A DNA stretch of 64,000 nucleotides from Artocarpus heterophyllus (Eukaryota; Streptophyta; Magnoliopsida; Rosales; Moraceae), in assembly GCA_025403435.1 (NCBI GenBank), contig CM046343.1, positions 24,831,126 to 24,895,125 of the forward strand, written 5' to 3'. The notes under the pieces are model-generated. The model saw nothing but the letters and a program-made list of their open reading frames with translations. It was not told where the DNA came from and made no database searches. Position numbers and translations under genes: made by a program. This document shows, piece after piece, positions 48,322 to 60,688 of the stretch; positions within the stretch are counted from its first letter, which is position 1; each line of letters starts with the position of its first letter.

Positions 48322-50521
48322 TGTTACGTTTTGGAGTACGAAAGATGACGTGACAGATTATTTAAATTAATTAAAAAAAATTTAATTAAAATCAAAAGTT
48401 TAAGGATTGAATTTAGTAATAAAATATAAGGTTTTCGAAACAACACCTTATAAGAGGGTTCATATACATTAAGCAATTGAAATCATTAAACGAATAATAA
48501 TAAAATAGTAAAGCCGCGAGTATGGGTCTCACAGACCCACAACTTGTGCACACACATGGTACTGACAATATCATAAATACAATCACAATCCATATACAAA
48601 TAAAGTTAAAAACTTACATGCCTTGATTAATTAATACAAGAGATATACTAGTTCTTCTACTGCTCTTGGGTTCGGTCCGAAAAATCATCTCCAAACCTAA
48701 ATGGAAAACCACCTAGAAGGGGGAAATTTAAAACAAATAAAACGTGAACGAAAGGCTCAATAGGACTATGTTTCATAAAATAATTTAATTTAAAGAAACA
48801 TTTCATTTCTCAGGAATTATTTAAAAGAAACCTTAAATGAATAAATAAATAATTAAATGAATTTGAGTAAAGCCGTCCTGACCCAGAACAGTATACTTGT
48901 ACAACCAGTATTATTATTTCCCTTTCCTAGGCAAACCATAATAGTATCACCACCGTAGTGGCCCAGCTGGGTTTCGAGACCTGCCCCAAGGTCGATCGTT
49001 ACACGACCCGATCTTTGATATGGCATCATGCCTATATGTTTATTATCATCATCATTCAAAACCCAATTACCGAGTGTTGTTATTTACATTCGTTATGAAG
49101 TTCATTTCAGTTTACGGTATATTAAAATATAACCGATAAATTTATTTTCAAACAACCGTTGAAAACATTTTAATAGAAATCATTTTCAAAGCCAAATCAT
49201 TTTTGAAACTAGGCTACCAAGGAATAGGGTAGAAGTCCTACCTCAATACTCGTGCCGGTGCCCCACACCGTAATCCCGGTCCGCTATACGTTAGCTCCGC
49301 GGAACCACGAACGATCCTAGATACAAACTAAGTCGATCAATATCTAGTTCGAGACATTCTATGTTACTAAACCACTTCATGATGTCCTAGTGTGTCATTT
49401 GTATCTTTAAAATCATTCTATAAGGTTGGAATTTAAATCAGGGTTCAAAACAGTGAAAACGGGTGAAAAATCATAAAATTTTCTATGCCTCGGCCGGCCT
49501 GCCGGACTCCCTGCTTCAGCCGGCCGAACTGCATAGTTCGGCCTGCCGAAAGCAAAGTTCGGTCGGCCAAACATCCCCAGGTTCGGCCTGCCAGACGGAA
49601 GAACATTGGCCTGTCGATCCCTATTTCGGCCTGCCGAACACGTGGTCCGGCCTACCGAACTGGGAAAACCCAGAAATCCAGCCACAAGTTTTTCGATCCC
49701 CAAAATTCAAATCTTGTTTCTAACCTATTTTTCTCAAATCCCAGGCATGAAAAATAATCATAGTTGATAGAAAAACATACTAGAACACATTTGGACTCAT
49801 TTAAACAAGATTTAAACTCAAAAATCTCAAAAATCCGAAAATGAGAAAATGAGGAGAAAAATGAAAAATCTTGAATCCAATCTATTTTTCTTCAATCTAA
49901 GCTTAGATTCTAGTTGTTTAAAGTTCATTTAACTCAAATCCAAAGTTTTCTAAGCTTAAACAAACCTAGATTTCAAAAATGCACAAAATTGAAAATTTTG
50001 GAAAAAGTTTAGAAATTTCAAAACTAACCTCGAATCGAAACTTCAATCCGCGTTCTCGGTTGCCAAATCATGTTCCTGAGCTTCCTCCTTGCTAACCAGA
50101 AGCTTGGATTCGAATTTGGTTTCAAAAATTTTAAGAGAGATAGAGAGAGAGGAGAGTAGCCGAGAGAGAGATCAAGAGAGAAAGTGTGAGTGAAGAGAGA
50201 GAGAAATCTAAGAGTGTGAGGAGAGAGGAGGAAGAGAGAGAATAAATAGAGGGAAACGGTGGGCGATTTTACTGTGCAAAAACCATGTGCCACTCACGGT
50301 TTTGTAAAACGGAATATTTTTAACATTTTGTAAATTGTTATGTTTTAAAACTCAAAACATCATTTTAAAACAATAAGAAATCATTTGAATTCATCAAATT
50401 AAAAAACAACCAAGAATTCAAAATCCAACCCAATAATCAAATTAATGTTGAAACATTAATTATGGCACATTAATTCATCATTTATATTACATTAACATTA
50501 AATAAATTTCAGGGCGTTACA
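48322..50521 (-). repeat. 3' LTR of the 9.1-kb chromovirus
   Basis: Matches 55259-57470 throughout. Its outer edge reads TGTTACGTTTTGG where the sister LTR has TGTCACGCCCCGG, a cluster of C-to-T changes. TATA-like AATAAATA at 50241-50248 reads on the minus strand into a CT-rich leader. The palindrome cluster is at 49488-49665. Confidence 0.95.
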
Positions 50522-50534
50522 ACTCTCCACCCCT
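50522..50534 (-). other. Polypurine tract of the 9.1-kb chromovirus
   Basis: On the minus strand TAGGGGTGGAGAG lies immediately before the 3' LTR. This is where plus-strand DNA synthesis is primed. Confidence 0.75.
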
Positions 50535-50569
50535 AAAAGAAATTTTGCCCTCGAAATTTACATCTCATT

Positions 50570-53500
50570 TCAGAAACAAAACAAATGCGGTTACAATTCC
50601 CGCATACTCGACTCTAGTTCCCAAGTGGCTTCATCAACCCCGTGATGCTGCCACACAACTTTTACCAATGGTATTTCACGACGATGCAAACTAATCACTT
50701 TCCGGTCGATAATCTAAATCGGCACTTCTTCGTACGTCGTATCCCCCTAAACTTGCACATCGCGATATGAAATTATCTTACCCTGCTCAGGCGGACACTT
50801 CCTAAGCATCGACACTTGAAACACATCGTGAACATGAGAAAGTTCGGGCAAAAGATGAAGTCGATAAGCGACCACACCAACACGCTGAGTGATCTCGAAC
50901 GGCCCAATATACCTCGGTGCGAGCTTCCTACTCACTTCGAACCGCATAGTTCCCTTACGAGGCGATACCCTCAGGAGAACGAAATCTCCAACCGCGAACT
51001 CTAAGGGTCTACGTCTCCTATCCACGTAACTCTTCTGTCGACTCTGAGCTGCCCTTAATCGATCTCGAATCACCGCGACTTTCTCGTTGCTATCACGGAT
51101 CTCATCCGGCCCAAGAATAACCCTATCTTCTGGCTCGGCTTAACACACAGGTGACCGACACGGTCGCCCATACAACGCCTCAAACGGTGCCATACCAATA
51201 CTCGTCTGATAGCTATTGTTGCATGCGAACTCCGCCAAATGCAAACATTGCTTCCAATTCCCGCCGAAGTCCAACGCACAAGCACGCAACATATCCTCGA
51301 GAATCTAAATAACCCGCTCAAACTGCCCATCAGTCTGAGGATGAAACACCATACTGAAGTTCAAATCCGTACCTAAGGCCTCCTGAAAACTCCTCCAGTA
51401 CTTAGCATTAAACCTGGTGTCTCGATCAAAGGTGATGAACAGAAGAACTCCATGCAACCTCACAATGTTCTGCAGATACAAATCCCTGAGAATCTTCCTC
51501 GAACATGTCGACCTAAATGGAATGAAATGCGTCAATTTCGTCAACCTGTCGACCACGACCCAAACTGCATCATGCCGCTGCTCCGTCCTCGGCAAACCTA
51601 TGAGAAAATCCATCGTCACATGCTCCCATTTTCACCTTGGAATAGGAAGCGGCTGAAGCTGACCTGCAGGCTTCTGATGCTCGGCTTTCACCTGAAGACA
51701 CGTCGAACACTTGGCCACATACTCTTGAACATCTTTCTTCATGCCTCTCCAACAATATTGCCTCTTCAAATCGCGATACATCTTTGTGCTCCCTAGATGA
51801 ATAGCAAACTGAGACCTATGGGATTCATCTAATACGGCTTTCGTCACCTCGACGATACCTGAAACTGCAAGACGCTCCCGGAAATACAACGACCCATCTG
51901 CATGCACGCTCCATTCTTCAAACTGCTCCCCGTTCTGAATCCGTGACCAAATACCCTGCAAATGTCGATCCTGCCATTGACTTTGCTTCACCATCCGAAC
52001 AAGAGCCGGGGTTGCTTCCACATGATATACCAAAACTCAATCACAATCTTCATGATACCGCAACCTAAACTCACTAACTGTCGCATCCCTGCTCCAGTCC
52101 TCAAAAGCCAAACAAGCGAGAATCCCTGAAGACTTCCTGCTAAGCGCATCCGTGACCACATTAGCTTTCCCGAGATGATACTGCAACGCAAAATCATAAT
52201 CCTCCATATACTCTATCCATCTACGCTGCCTCAAATTAAGATCCCTCTGAGTGAACAAATACCTCAAACTCTTGTGATCGGAGAAGACCTAAAACGACGC
52301 TCCATACAAGTAACACCTCCAAATCTTTAGCGCGTGAATCACCGCCGCGAGCTCCAAATCATGAGTAGGATAATTCCGCTCGTGAGGTCGTAGTTGTCTC
52401 GATCCGTACGCAACCACACGTCCATGCTGCATCAACACGCATCCAAGTCTGCGCCCTGAAGCATCCGCATAAACCTCATACGGCTCGTCACTGCTGGGAA
52501 TAACTAACACTGGAGCTGAAGTCAGCCGGTTCTTCAATTCCTGAAAAGCAAGCTCACAATCTTTATTCCACTCAAACCTGACATTTTTCTTGATCAATCT
52601 CGTCAACGGAGCTGCAATCTTCAAAAAATCCTTTACAAATTTCCTGTAATAACCAGCAATACCTAAGAAGCTGCGAATCTCCGCTACATTTCTTGGTCGT
52701 TCCCACTCCACTATGACTTCAATCTTGGACGGATCGATAGAAATACCATGCTCTGAGATGACATGACCCAGAAACTTGACCTCAGTCAACCAAAGCTCGC
52801 ACTTTTCCCTCTTAGCATACAACTGGTACTCCCATAGAGTCTGAAGTACGATCCGAAGATGCTGCTCATGCTCCTCCCAAGACTTAGAATACACAAGAAT
52901 ATCATAGATGAACACGATCACAAACTGATCCAAATACGGCCTAAATATCCTGTTCATCAAATCCATGAAAGCTGCCGGAGCATTTGTCAACCCAAACGAC
53001 ATAACCAGAAACTCAAAGTGCCCATACCGAGTCCTAAAAGCTATCTTGGGAATATCCTCTTCCTTAATCCTGAGCTGATGATAACCTGACTGCAAATCAA
53101 TCTTTGAGAAGTACCGCGAACCTCCCAACTGATCAAACAACTCATCAATCCTAGGCAAGGGATACTTGTTCTTCACCATAACACGATTCAGCTATCGATA
53201 ATGCACACACAATCTGAGAGTCCCATCATGCTTCTTAGCAAACAAAACTGGTGCTCCCTACGGAGATGTGCTATTCCGAATATACCCTTTATCAGCAAGC
53301 TCCTGAAGTTGCTTCCTCAATTCCTTCATTTCTGCCGGCGCCATCCGATACGGTGCCATAGAAATCAGTGTTGTCCCTGAAAATAACTCAATACCAAACT
53401 CAATTTCCCGATGCGGTGGTAATCCTGACAACTCGTCAGGGAAGACATCCTCGAACTCATCAACCATCGGAATCACTCTGCCTCTGAAAGTATAGGGCTC

Positions 53501-55153
53501 GCAATCTAGATTGGCAAGAAAAGCACAACAACCTAGATTCCTTCGCCCTCCTAGACACGACTTCATGAGACGCTCACTCATTAACCAATCACCACCACCC
53601 TGGTAAGTGATTACCGTCCCCCTATCAAACACTAGGGTCACTTTTCTAAGTTAGCAGTCCACGACTACATTATACCTGGACAACCAGTCCATCCCTAGAA
53701 TCACATCATAGGAGCTCATGGGGAGTATAATCAAATCACTTTTCAAAATCTCATCCCCAATCTTTATTTTACAAGATTTACACATACAATTTACACACAC
53801 CCGCCCCAAGGGAGTAGTTATGATCAGGGGTTCATTAAACTTTTCTATCTTTAATCCCAAGGCATGTACAAAAGAACTCGAAATGAGAGAATGAGAGGCA
53901 CCGGTATCAAATAAAACACGAGCTAAAGATCTAGAAACCAAGATCGTACCATCAACAACCACATTACCAACATGAGAATCTGAACCTCCAGATGCCATCG
54001 CATGAACCTGCACTGGAGCCTTTCCTTTTCCTCTACCAACATTGCTAGGTCCTGGATTACTCTGCCGATGCTATTGGGATGAAGACGACTGCACACTACC
54101 TGTACTCGACGCTCGATACTGAGGGACGCTGCGCTGGAAATGCTGCGACTGCTGCCCCCGTGTTGAATATGAGAACTACTGACGGGAAAACTGGGGATAC
54201 TGCAACTGCAGGTACTGCTAAGGCGGAGGTAGGGTCTGAGGCTGAGACTGACGACTGGCATCCTCCCCGGTCTGAGATCCAAGACGAGCACTCCTGATCG
54301 GGCAATTCCTCTTGATGTGTCTGGGCTGCTGACAAAAATGACAATGAAAGCTGTAGGAATTGCTGCGCCCGCTGCTAGACGAACTGCTGCTACCGCTGTT
54401 TGTGTCACCTTGCTTGCCCTTCCCCGGAGCTGGACGACTACTGGTGCTCTTCCTACCACTCCTCTGCGGTCCTCCTGAAGCCTTGGCTCGGTCCTCACAA
54501 TACTGCACATAATCATTCTCCACAGATATCGCCAACGACACAAGCTCTCCAAAACTCCTAAGCCGCAGAGCAACCAACTGTCACCGAATAGGAGCCTTGA
54601 GCCCTTCCTGAAACTTAATACACTTTCCGTGCTCTGATTCTACCGCTGATGGAGCAAACCTAGCCAACTCATTAAGCCTTGCTTCATACTCCCGAACTAA
54701 CAGATCACCCTACTGCAACTTGTGGAACTCAGCTACCTTCTGGTCCCTATACCCTTGCGAAAAATATCGATCATAGAACAGCTCCTCGAACCTATCCTAA
54801 CTGATATCACCACCGCGCTCCAAACGCTTAGCTTGTTTCCACCAAGTGTTAGCGCCACCCTAGAGCTTATACGCAGCAAACTCTACACGATACTCTTCAG
54901 GCACACCAAGGGTATCCAAATGCTTCAAGATCAAATCCAGCCAATACTCTGCTAACTGTGGGTCCCCATTACCATCAAAAGTTAGAATAGACGCACGCCA
55001 AAATTCCTTAAAGTACGCATGTCGACGAATAACATCAGAATCTTCCAGTCTAGCCCTGGCTGCCATCTGCCAAAAAGCCGCAAACATAGACCTCATCATG
55101 CCCTCATCATTTCCAAACTCAGCGTCAGCTGTCGAACGACGTCTAGGTGTTAT
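50570..55153 (-). pseudogene. Decayed gag-pol polyprotein of the chromovirus
   Basis: The region from an ATA in the place of the start codon (55151-55153) to TGA (50570-50572) is 4584 bases, exactly 1528 codons, and homology stays in one frame throughout. In order: gag; CCHC zinc knuckle (C-x2-C-x4-H-x4-C, 54302-54343); aspartic protease with DTGAS (about 53908); reverse transcriptase with FxYDILVYS at 52904, where the first catalytic Asp is Tyr (TAT); RNase H; integrase HHCC and D,D(35)E (51610, 51427, 51319); GPF motif; chromodomain-like tail. About 17 in-frame stops interrupt it (for example 54860-54862, around 53257, 53190, 52287, 51631, 51303). Most occupy expected Gln or Trp codons, consistent with C-to-T or G-to-A change. 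It cannot make functional protein. Confidence 0.93.
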
Positions 55154-55243
55154 TCTCTCACTTCTGAAAATAAAATTTGGAATGTCAGAGGTATTTCATT
55201 GTCAAACCTATGTGTGCACAATTCCCAAGGTTCATAACCTTGA

Positions 55244-55255
55244 GCTCTGATACCA
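55244..55255 (-). other. Primer binding site (initiator tRNA-Met)
   Basis: The minus strand reads TGGTATCAGAGC, an exact complement of the tRNA-iMet 3' end. It begins 4 bases inside the 5' LTR edge at 55259. Confidence 0.93.
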
Positions 55256-55258
55256 TTC

Positions 55259-57470
55259 TGTCACGCCCCGGAGTATGAGAGGTGACGTGGCAGATTATTT
55301 AAATTAATTAAAAGAGAAATTAATTAAAATCAAGAGTTTAAGGATTGAATTTAGTAATAAAATATAAGGTTTTTGAAACAACACCTTATAAGAGGGTTCA
55401 TATACATTAAGCAATTGAAATTATTAAATGAATAATAATAAAATAGTAAAGCCACGAGTATGGGTCCCACAGACCCACAACTTATGCACACACATGGTAC
55501 TGACAATATTATAAATACAATCATAGTCCAGATACAAATAAAGTTAAAATCTTACATGCCTTGATTAATTAATACAAGAGATATACTAGTTCTTCTACTG
55601 CTCTTGGGTTCGGTCTGAAGAATCCTCTCCAAACCTAAATGGAAAACCACCTAGAAGGGGAAAATTTAAAACAAATAAAACATGAGCGAAAGGCTCAGTA
55701 GGACTATGTTTCATAAAATAATTTAATTTAAAGAAACATTTCATTTCTCAGGAATTATTTAAAAGAAACCTTAAATGAATAAATAAATAATTAAATAAAT
55801 TTGAGTAAAGCCGTCCTTACCCAGAACAGTTTACTTGTACAACCAGTATTATTATTTTCCTTTCCTAGGTAAACCATAATAGTATCACCACCGTAGTGGC
55901 CCAGCTGGGTTTCGGGACCTGCCCTTAAGGTTGATCGCTACATGACCCGATCTCTGATATGGCATCATGCCTATATGTTTATTATCATCATCATTCAAAA
56001 CCCAATTACCGAGTGTTGTCATTTACATTCGTTATGAAGTTTATTTCAGTTCATTTCAGTTCACGGTATATTAAAATATAACCGATAAATTCATTTTCAA
56101 ACAACTGTTGCAAACATTTTAATAGAAATCCTTTTCAAAGCCAAATCATTTTTGAAACTAGGCTATCAAGGAATAGGGTAGAAGTCCTACCTCAATACTC
56201 GTGCCGGTGCCCCACACCGTAACCCCAGTCCGCTATACGTTAGCTCCGCGGAACCACGAACGATCCTAGATACAAACTAAGTCGATCAATATCTAGTTCG
56301 AGACATTCTATATTACTAAACCACTTCATGATGTCCTAGTGTGCCATTTGTATCTTTAAAATCATTTTATAAGGTTGGAATTTAAATCAGGGTTCAAAAC
56401 AGTAAAAACGAGTGAAAAATCACAAAATTTTCTACGCCTCGGCCGGCCTGCCAGACTCCCTGCTTTGGCCGGCCGAACTGCACAGTTAGGCCTGCCTGAA
56501 GCAAAGTTCGGTCGGCCGAACATCCCCAGGTTCGGCCTGCTGGACGGAAGAACACCGGCCTACCGATCCCTATTTCGGCCTGCCGAACACGTGGTCTGGC
56601 CTGCCGAACTGGGAAAACCTAGAAATCCAGCCACGGGTTTTTCGATCCCCAAAATTCAAATCTTGATTCTAACCTGTTTTTCTCAAATCTCAGGCATGAA
56701 AAATAATCATAGTTAATAGAAAAACATACTAGAACACATTTGGACTCATTTAAACAAAATTTAAACTCAAAAATCTCAAAAATCTGAAAATGAGAAAATG
56801 AGGAGAAAAATGAAAAATCTTGAATCCAATCTATTTTTCTTCAATCTAAGCTTAGATTCTAGTTGTTCTAAGTTCATTTAACTCAAATCCAAGGTTTTCT
56901 AAGCTTAAATAAACCTAGATTTCAAAAATGCACAAAATTGAAAATTTTGGAAAAAGTTTAAAAATTTCAAAACTAACCTCGAATCGAAGCTTCAATCCGT
57001 GTTCTCGATTGCCAAATCACGTTCCCGACCTTCCTCCTTGCTAACCAGAAGCTTGGATTCGAATTTGGTTTCAAAAATTTTAAGAGAGATAGAGAGAGAG
57101 GAGAGTAGCCGAGAGAGAGATCAAGAGAGAGAGAGTGAGTGAAGAGAGAGAGAAATCTGAGAGTGTGAGGAGAGAGGAGGAAGAGAGAGAATAAATAGAG
57201 GGAAACGGTGGGCGGTTTTACTGTGGAAAACCATGTGCCGCCCACGGTTTTGTAAAACGGAATATTTTTAACATTTTGTAAATTGTTATGTTTTAAAACT
57301 CAAAACATCATTTTAAAACAATAAGAAATCATTTGAATTCATCAAATTAACAAAACAACCAAGAATTCAAAATCCAACCCAATAATCAAATTAATGTTGA
57401 AACATTAATTATGACACACTAATTCATCATTTATATTACATTAACATTAAATAAATTTCGAGACGTTACG
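55259..57470 (-). repeat. 5' LTR of the 9.1-kb chromovirus
   Basis: Its edges are TGTCACGCCCCGG at the inner side and GAGACGTTACG at the outer side, where the final A of the expected ACA is G. It is 12 bases longer than its partner, partly through a short duplicated GTTCATTTCA near 56045-56063. The palindrome cluster is at 56437-56615. Confidence 0.95.
57190..57198 (-). promoter_or_regulatory. TATA box of the 5' LTR
   Basis: CTATTTATT on the minus strand is followed by about 100 bases of CT-rich leader. The same arrangement is kept in the other two LTR copies (50241 and 19309). This is the likely core promoter of the element. Confidence 0.6.
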
Positions 57471-57479
57471 GGTCATGAG

Positions 57480-58320
57480 TACCACATAAATATGACGGAG
57501 TGCCAAAAGTATGTTCCAACCTTGCATTTAGAAGAGATTTTTGATTTTTGATGATTTGCGTCGCATATTCAGTCCCCTTTAGAAGACGTCCAAATGCTAA
57601 GTAACTTGTACTCGTGATTCAATGATTTTTGGGTTTCTATGATTTCATTCTTTATGTAGTCATATACTTGGAAACATCTTGCTATAAATTGGGAAACCTC
57701 GAAATAAGCTCTATCTATCCCTAAACAAGGTTCCAATGGTTTTCTAGATCCAAATTATTCCTGGGACGATCCTGACTCCATATTCATGAACCATTAATTT
57801 GCTTTTGGCCACTTTTAGGGGTGGAGCTTTATAAAAATGAGAGTAGACGGCTGTCATTTTTAACTTTTTTTTTTATAATTTTACGTACAAAATATTATGA
57901 AAATTGTGTTCCTGCTTCTAATTGTATTTTGCTCCTCTTAAAGTCAATTTTATCTATTATTTTATTAGTTCAATTACACGTTAGCTTCTCTTCACTAATT
58001 TTTTTGACTCTGTGGCCACTTTGTTGCTATAACATGATTTGGTACGTGACACATGGACCCTCTAAGCCAACATTCCAATAATGCCAATGGCAGAGACGAT
58101 AGAAAATCATTTTAGGGTAAATTGTACCTCTTGAGCGTGTTAAAAACATTTTATTTGGTTAACGTCTTTCATGATGAAATGAAAGATGAAATCCAAGCAG
58201 GATCAAAACTTCTATATGGTTTTTTTTTCTGATTTTATGAATTCGGATAAGGAATTTGAACTGAGTCGAATGCGTATAATTATCGCCTAGCTCCATATTG
58301 TATCCGAATAACATATACGA

Positions 58321-58361
<41 letters not shown>

Positions 58362-58490
58362 CCAATATCGTGCGGCTTTTAGCATGGTAATTTACTAAAT
58401 TCAGGGTGGCTCTAAAACTGTTTTTGTCATAAAAAAGCAAGCATATTGATTGAAATCTCTTATTCCCATTTTACTTTATTTCATTTCTAG
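57480..58490. other. Intergenic DNA upstream of the GGCT-like pseudogene
   Basis: No gene was recognised. A TG/TA dinucleotide run occupies 58323-58360. The 86-codon frame at 57821 has no similarity and is low-complexity. Confidence 0.5.
58323..58360. repeat. (TG)n(TA)n microsatellite
   Basis: A short TG run passes into about 16 TA units. Confidence 0.95.
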
Positions 58491-58499
58491 TAATCTCCC

Positions 58500-59016
58500 A
58501 TGGATGACAAGTTGATCTTTGTCTACGGCACGCTCAAGGGCGGCTTCTACACCCACGAGCTAATGCTCGACCTGATCTCCCGCAACGACGCCGTTTTCCT
58601 CGGGACCCATCTCACCGTCCTGCCCTACCCACTTGTCTGCGGGCCCCACTAGATTCCCTACCTGATCGACCTCCCTGGGAAGGACCACCGGATCCGGGGC
58701 GAGCTCTACTCCGTAACGGGCCGAGGCCTGGGCCCCCCTCAACGACCTCGAGGGCGTCGACGTCGGCCACTACGATCGCCTCCCGATTCGCGTCGTCCGG
58801 GAGGGCGACGGCGTCGTTTCGTATGCTGAGGCGTACCTTGCACACCGGTGCTCTGGGGTGCGACTATGGGAGAGGAATGACAGGAAGGGCTTGAGAGAAC
58901 ATACAAGAAAAGAGAAACGGAGTTACTTGAAAAGACACAATAGGCCTCACAATGGTCGAACTATTCCTGAGGATGCTCGCCTTTTTGTGGCTGTTGCTTC
59001 GTTGAATGGGAATTGA
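58500..59016 (+). pseudogene. Gamma-glutamylcyclotransferase-like (AIG2-like) pseudogene
   Basis: The frame opens with MDDKLIFVYGTLKGGFYTHE, the YGTL signature of the GGCT/AIG2-like fold, which in active enzymes cleaves gamma-glutamyl amino acids to 5-oxoproline in the cytosol. Conserved family text follows (NDAVFLGTHLT, YPLVCGPH, IPYLIDLPGK, IRGELYSVTG). A TAG interrupts the frame after GPH, where the family usually has Gly. An extra base in the GGGCCCCCC run near 58730 then shifts the frame; the C-terminal half (LEGVDVGHYDRLPIRVV onward) continues in the next frame to TGA at 59014-59016. The total, about 171 codons, is close to family length. It is GC-rich and intronless. Two independent lesions indicate a pseudogene, although a sequencing error could explain the homopolymer one. 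Confidence 0.82.
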
Positions 59017-59908
59017 GGTGGGGTAAAACCCTATAAGGGTATTTTCGGGATTTCATTTGTCTGCATTGAATTTCTCCAACTTTTTTTTTTTTTTTTATGG
59101 GAAATTACCGTTCTTGATTCTTTCAGTTTCTTTTGTTTTGTTTTGTTTTTATTTTCCTGTTTCTTCTTTTTTCCTTTGGTAAGTGTATCCAGATTTTTTT
59201 ATTCATAATTTGATTGATTTCCCACCAGATGCCACAAATACTCTTTTTTATTCGTTTCGGAGCGCATGGCACAACGCCATCTTAAAAAAACAACAAATAA
59301 GTCAAAATAGTATAGCGATGAAAATTATTAGGCCAAATTTTAATCTTTAATAAAAAGGCCATTTGTGAATTTATATTTACTCTTAACTAAAATTTCAAAA
59401 ATACCCGTATATTCTTCAACTCCCCAAAAACGCATTCTTCCCCTCCTTTTTTTCCACTTTCTCCTCATCTTCTGTCTTTAGGATTCTCTCTAACTCCTTT
59501 GGTGAGTACACCCACTCCTGGAACGACACCGATGCCATCGTTTGCTCCCCTTGTGACTCGGCAACAACACTGCTCCCTATGCGACTCCGGCGCCTGCTCT
59601 GTGCGTCACTTTAACGACCTTGCGCGACTCCAGCGAGAAAGATTGAAGAGAGAGAGATTTGTGGTTGGGTAGGAAAGAAGGGACAGGAGAGAGATGAGGA
59701 GGGAGATTTTTTAGGGTTTTTTAAATTACGGTAGTTTAGTTATTATATTATTTAGTAAATATGAATTAGCTTATTTATTAACCTATCTTAAATTTTGACA
59801 TATTAATTTTAGTCCCTATTTGTCTAACCTACTTCTCTCATTGTCTCCAAAAAACATGCACGGTGCCAAAATCAAAATAAAGACATTTAAATTATAGGGG
59901 TCCAATTA
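59017..59908. other. Intergenic DNA with an orphan GC-rich patch
   Basis: The patch at about 59495-59640 repeats CGACTCC/GCGACTC-like phrases and is followed by purine-rich GAGAG sequence to 59710. No open frame with similarity was found. It may be a leader or an old LTR fragment. Confidence 0.45.
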
Positions 59909-60688
59909 ATTATGATTAGATTTAACCTTCTCTTTTTCTTAAAATTACTGAGACCTCAATTCATAATTAATTAACTTTTTTTTTTTTTTTTTTGTAATAT
60001 CACATAGATGACATCTTCTTGGCTGCACAAATATATAACTAGTAAGTTGTCCTGATTGACTTAATTCCAATTCTGAATGATATGACTCAAATCTCACAAG
60101 GATTTGTGTTAATTATTATAGAGTCGCAATATATAACATCACCTTTCTATAGCATAATGTGAAGATTTCCAATGCTATTACAGCTGGCTGCATTCTCCTT
60201 CCCTCTAAAACTCCAAATTTCTAAACTGTTAATCCTAAATTATTAAAGCAACTTGAATCCCACGTAATGGGAATGGATGGTACATCAAATCAGCTAGAAA
60301 ACAACAATATTAGTTAAGTAAACATCAAATCGAAAGAAAAGATAAGGTCTGGTAAATAGATTTGGATTGTATTGATTTGGATTATTTTGATTTGGGTTCT
60401 GTAATTTAAATTGCTATATAAATTGACATTTAGATGTGTGTTTAAAATGGTAATTTGAATAGGGAATAAAATAAGAATATGTGTTTTGATAGATAATAAA
60501 AAAATTAATTTATTTACAAATATGAAAAAATCTTATCATGATATTAAAAATATGAATCTTAATTTATTCCTTTGTTTATTAGGAACGTAATAAAAGAAAA
60601 ATCGTCTCAATTATATATCACATGAAAAAGTTATGAATTTTTTTTAAGTATAAGAGAGAATTTCAACTTTTACTATAACAAATGTATC
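59909..60688. repeat. Direct duplicated segment, copy B (truncated by an insertion)
   Basis: Collinear with 46544-47318. It stops at GTATC (60684-60688), where the second chromovirus begins. The rest of the duplicated segment, if present, lies beyond the element and outside the window. Confidence 0.92.

Larger units (their letters stand above)
48322..57470 (-). mobile_element. Complete, inactive Ty3/gypsy chromovirus (Tekay/Del type)
   Basis: The element spans 9149 bp between exact 5-bp duplications GGTCA at 48317-48321 and 57471-57475. In element order on the minus strand it has a 5' LTR (57470-55259), an initiator-Met primer site, one gag-protease-RT-RNase H-integrase frame (55153-50570), a polypurine tract and a 3' LTR (50521-48322). 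The long LTRs of about 2.2 kb, the single gag-pol frame and the C-terminal sequence IPLVKVVWQHHGVDEATWEL place it with chromoviruses, most like Tekay/Del; the clade is inferred from family knowledge. About 17 stop codons and a changed RT active site make it non-autonomous. Confidence 0.95.
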
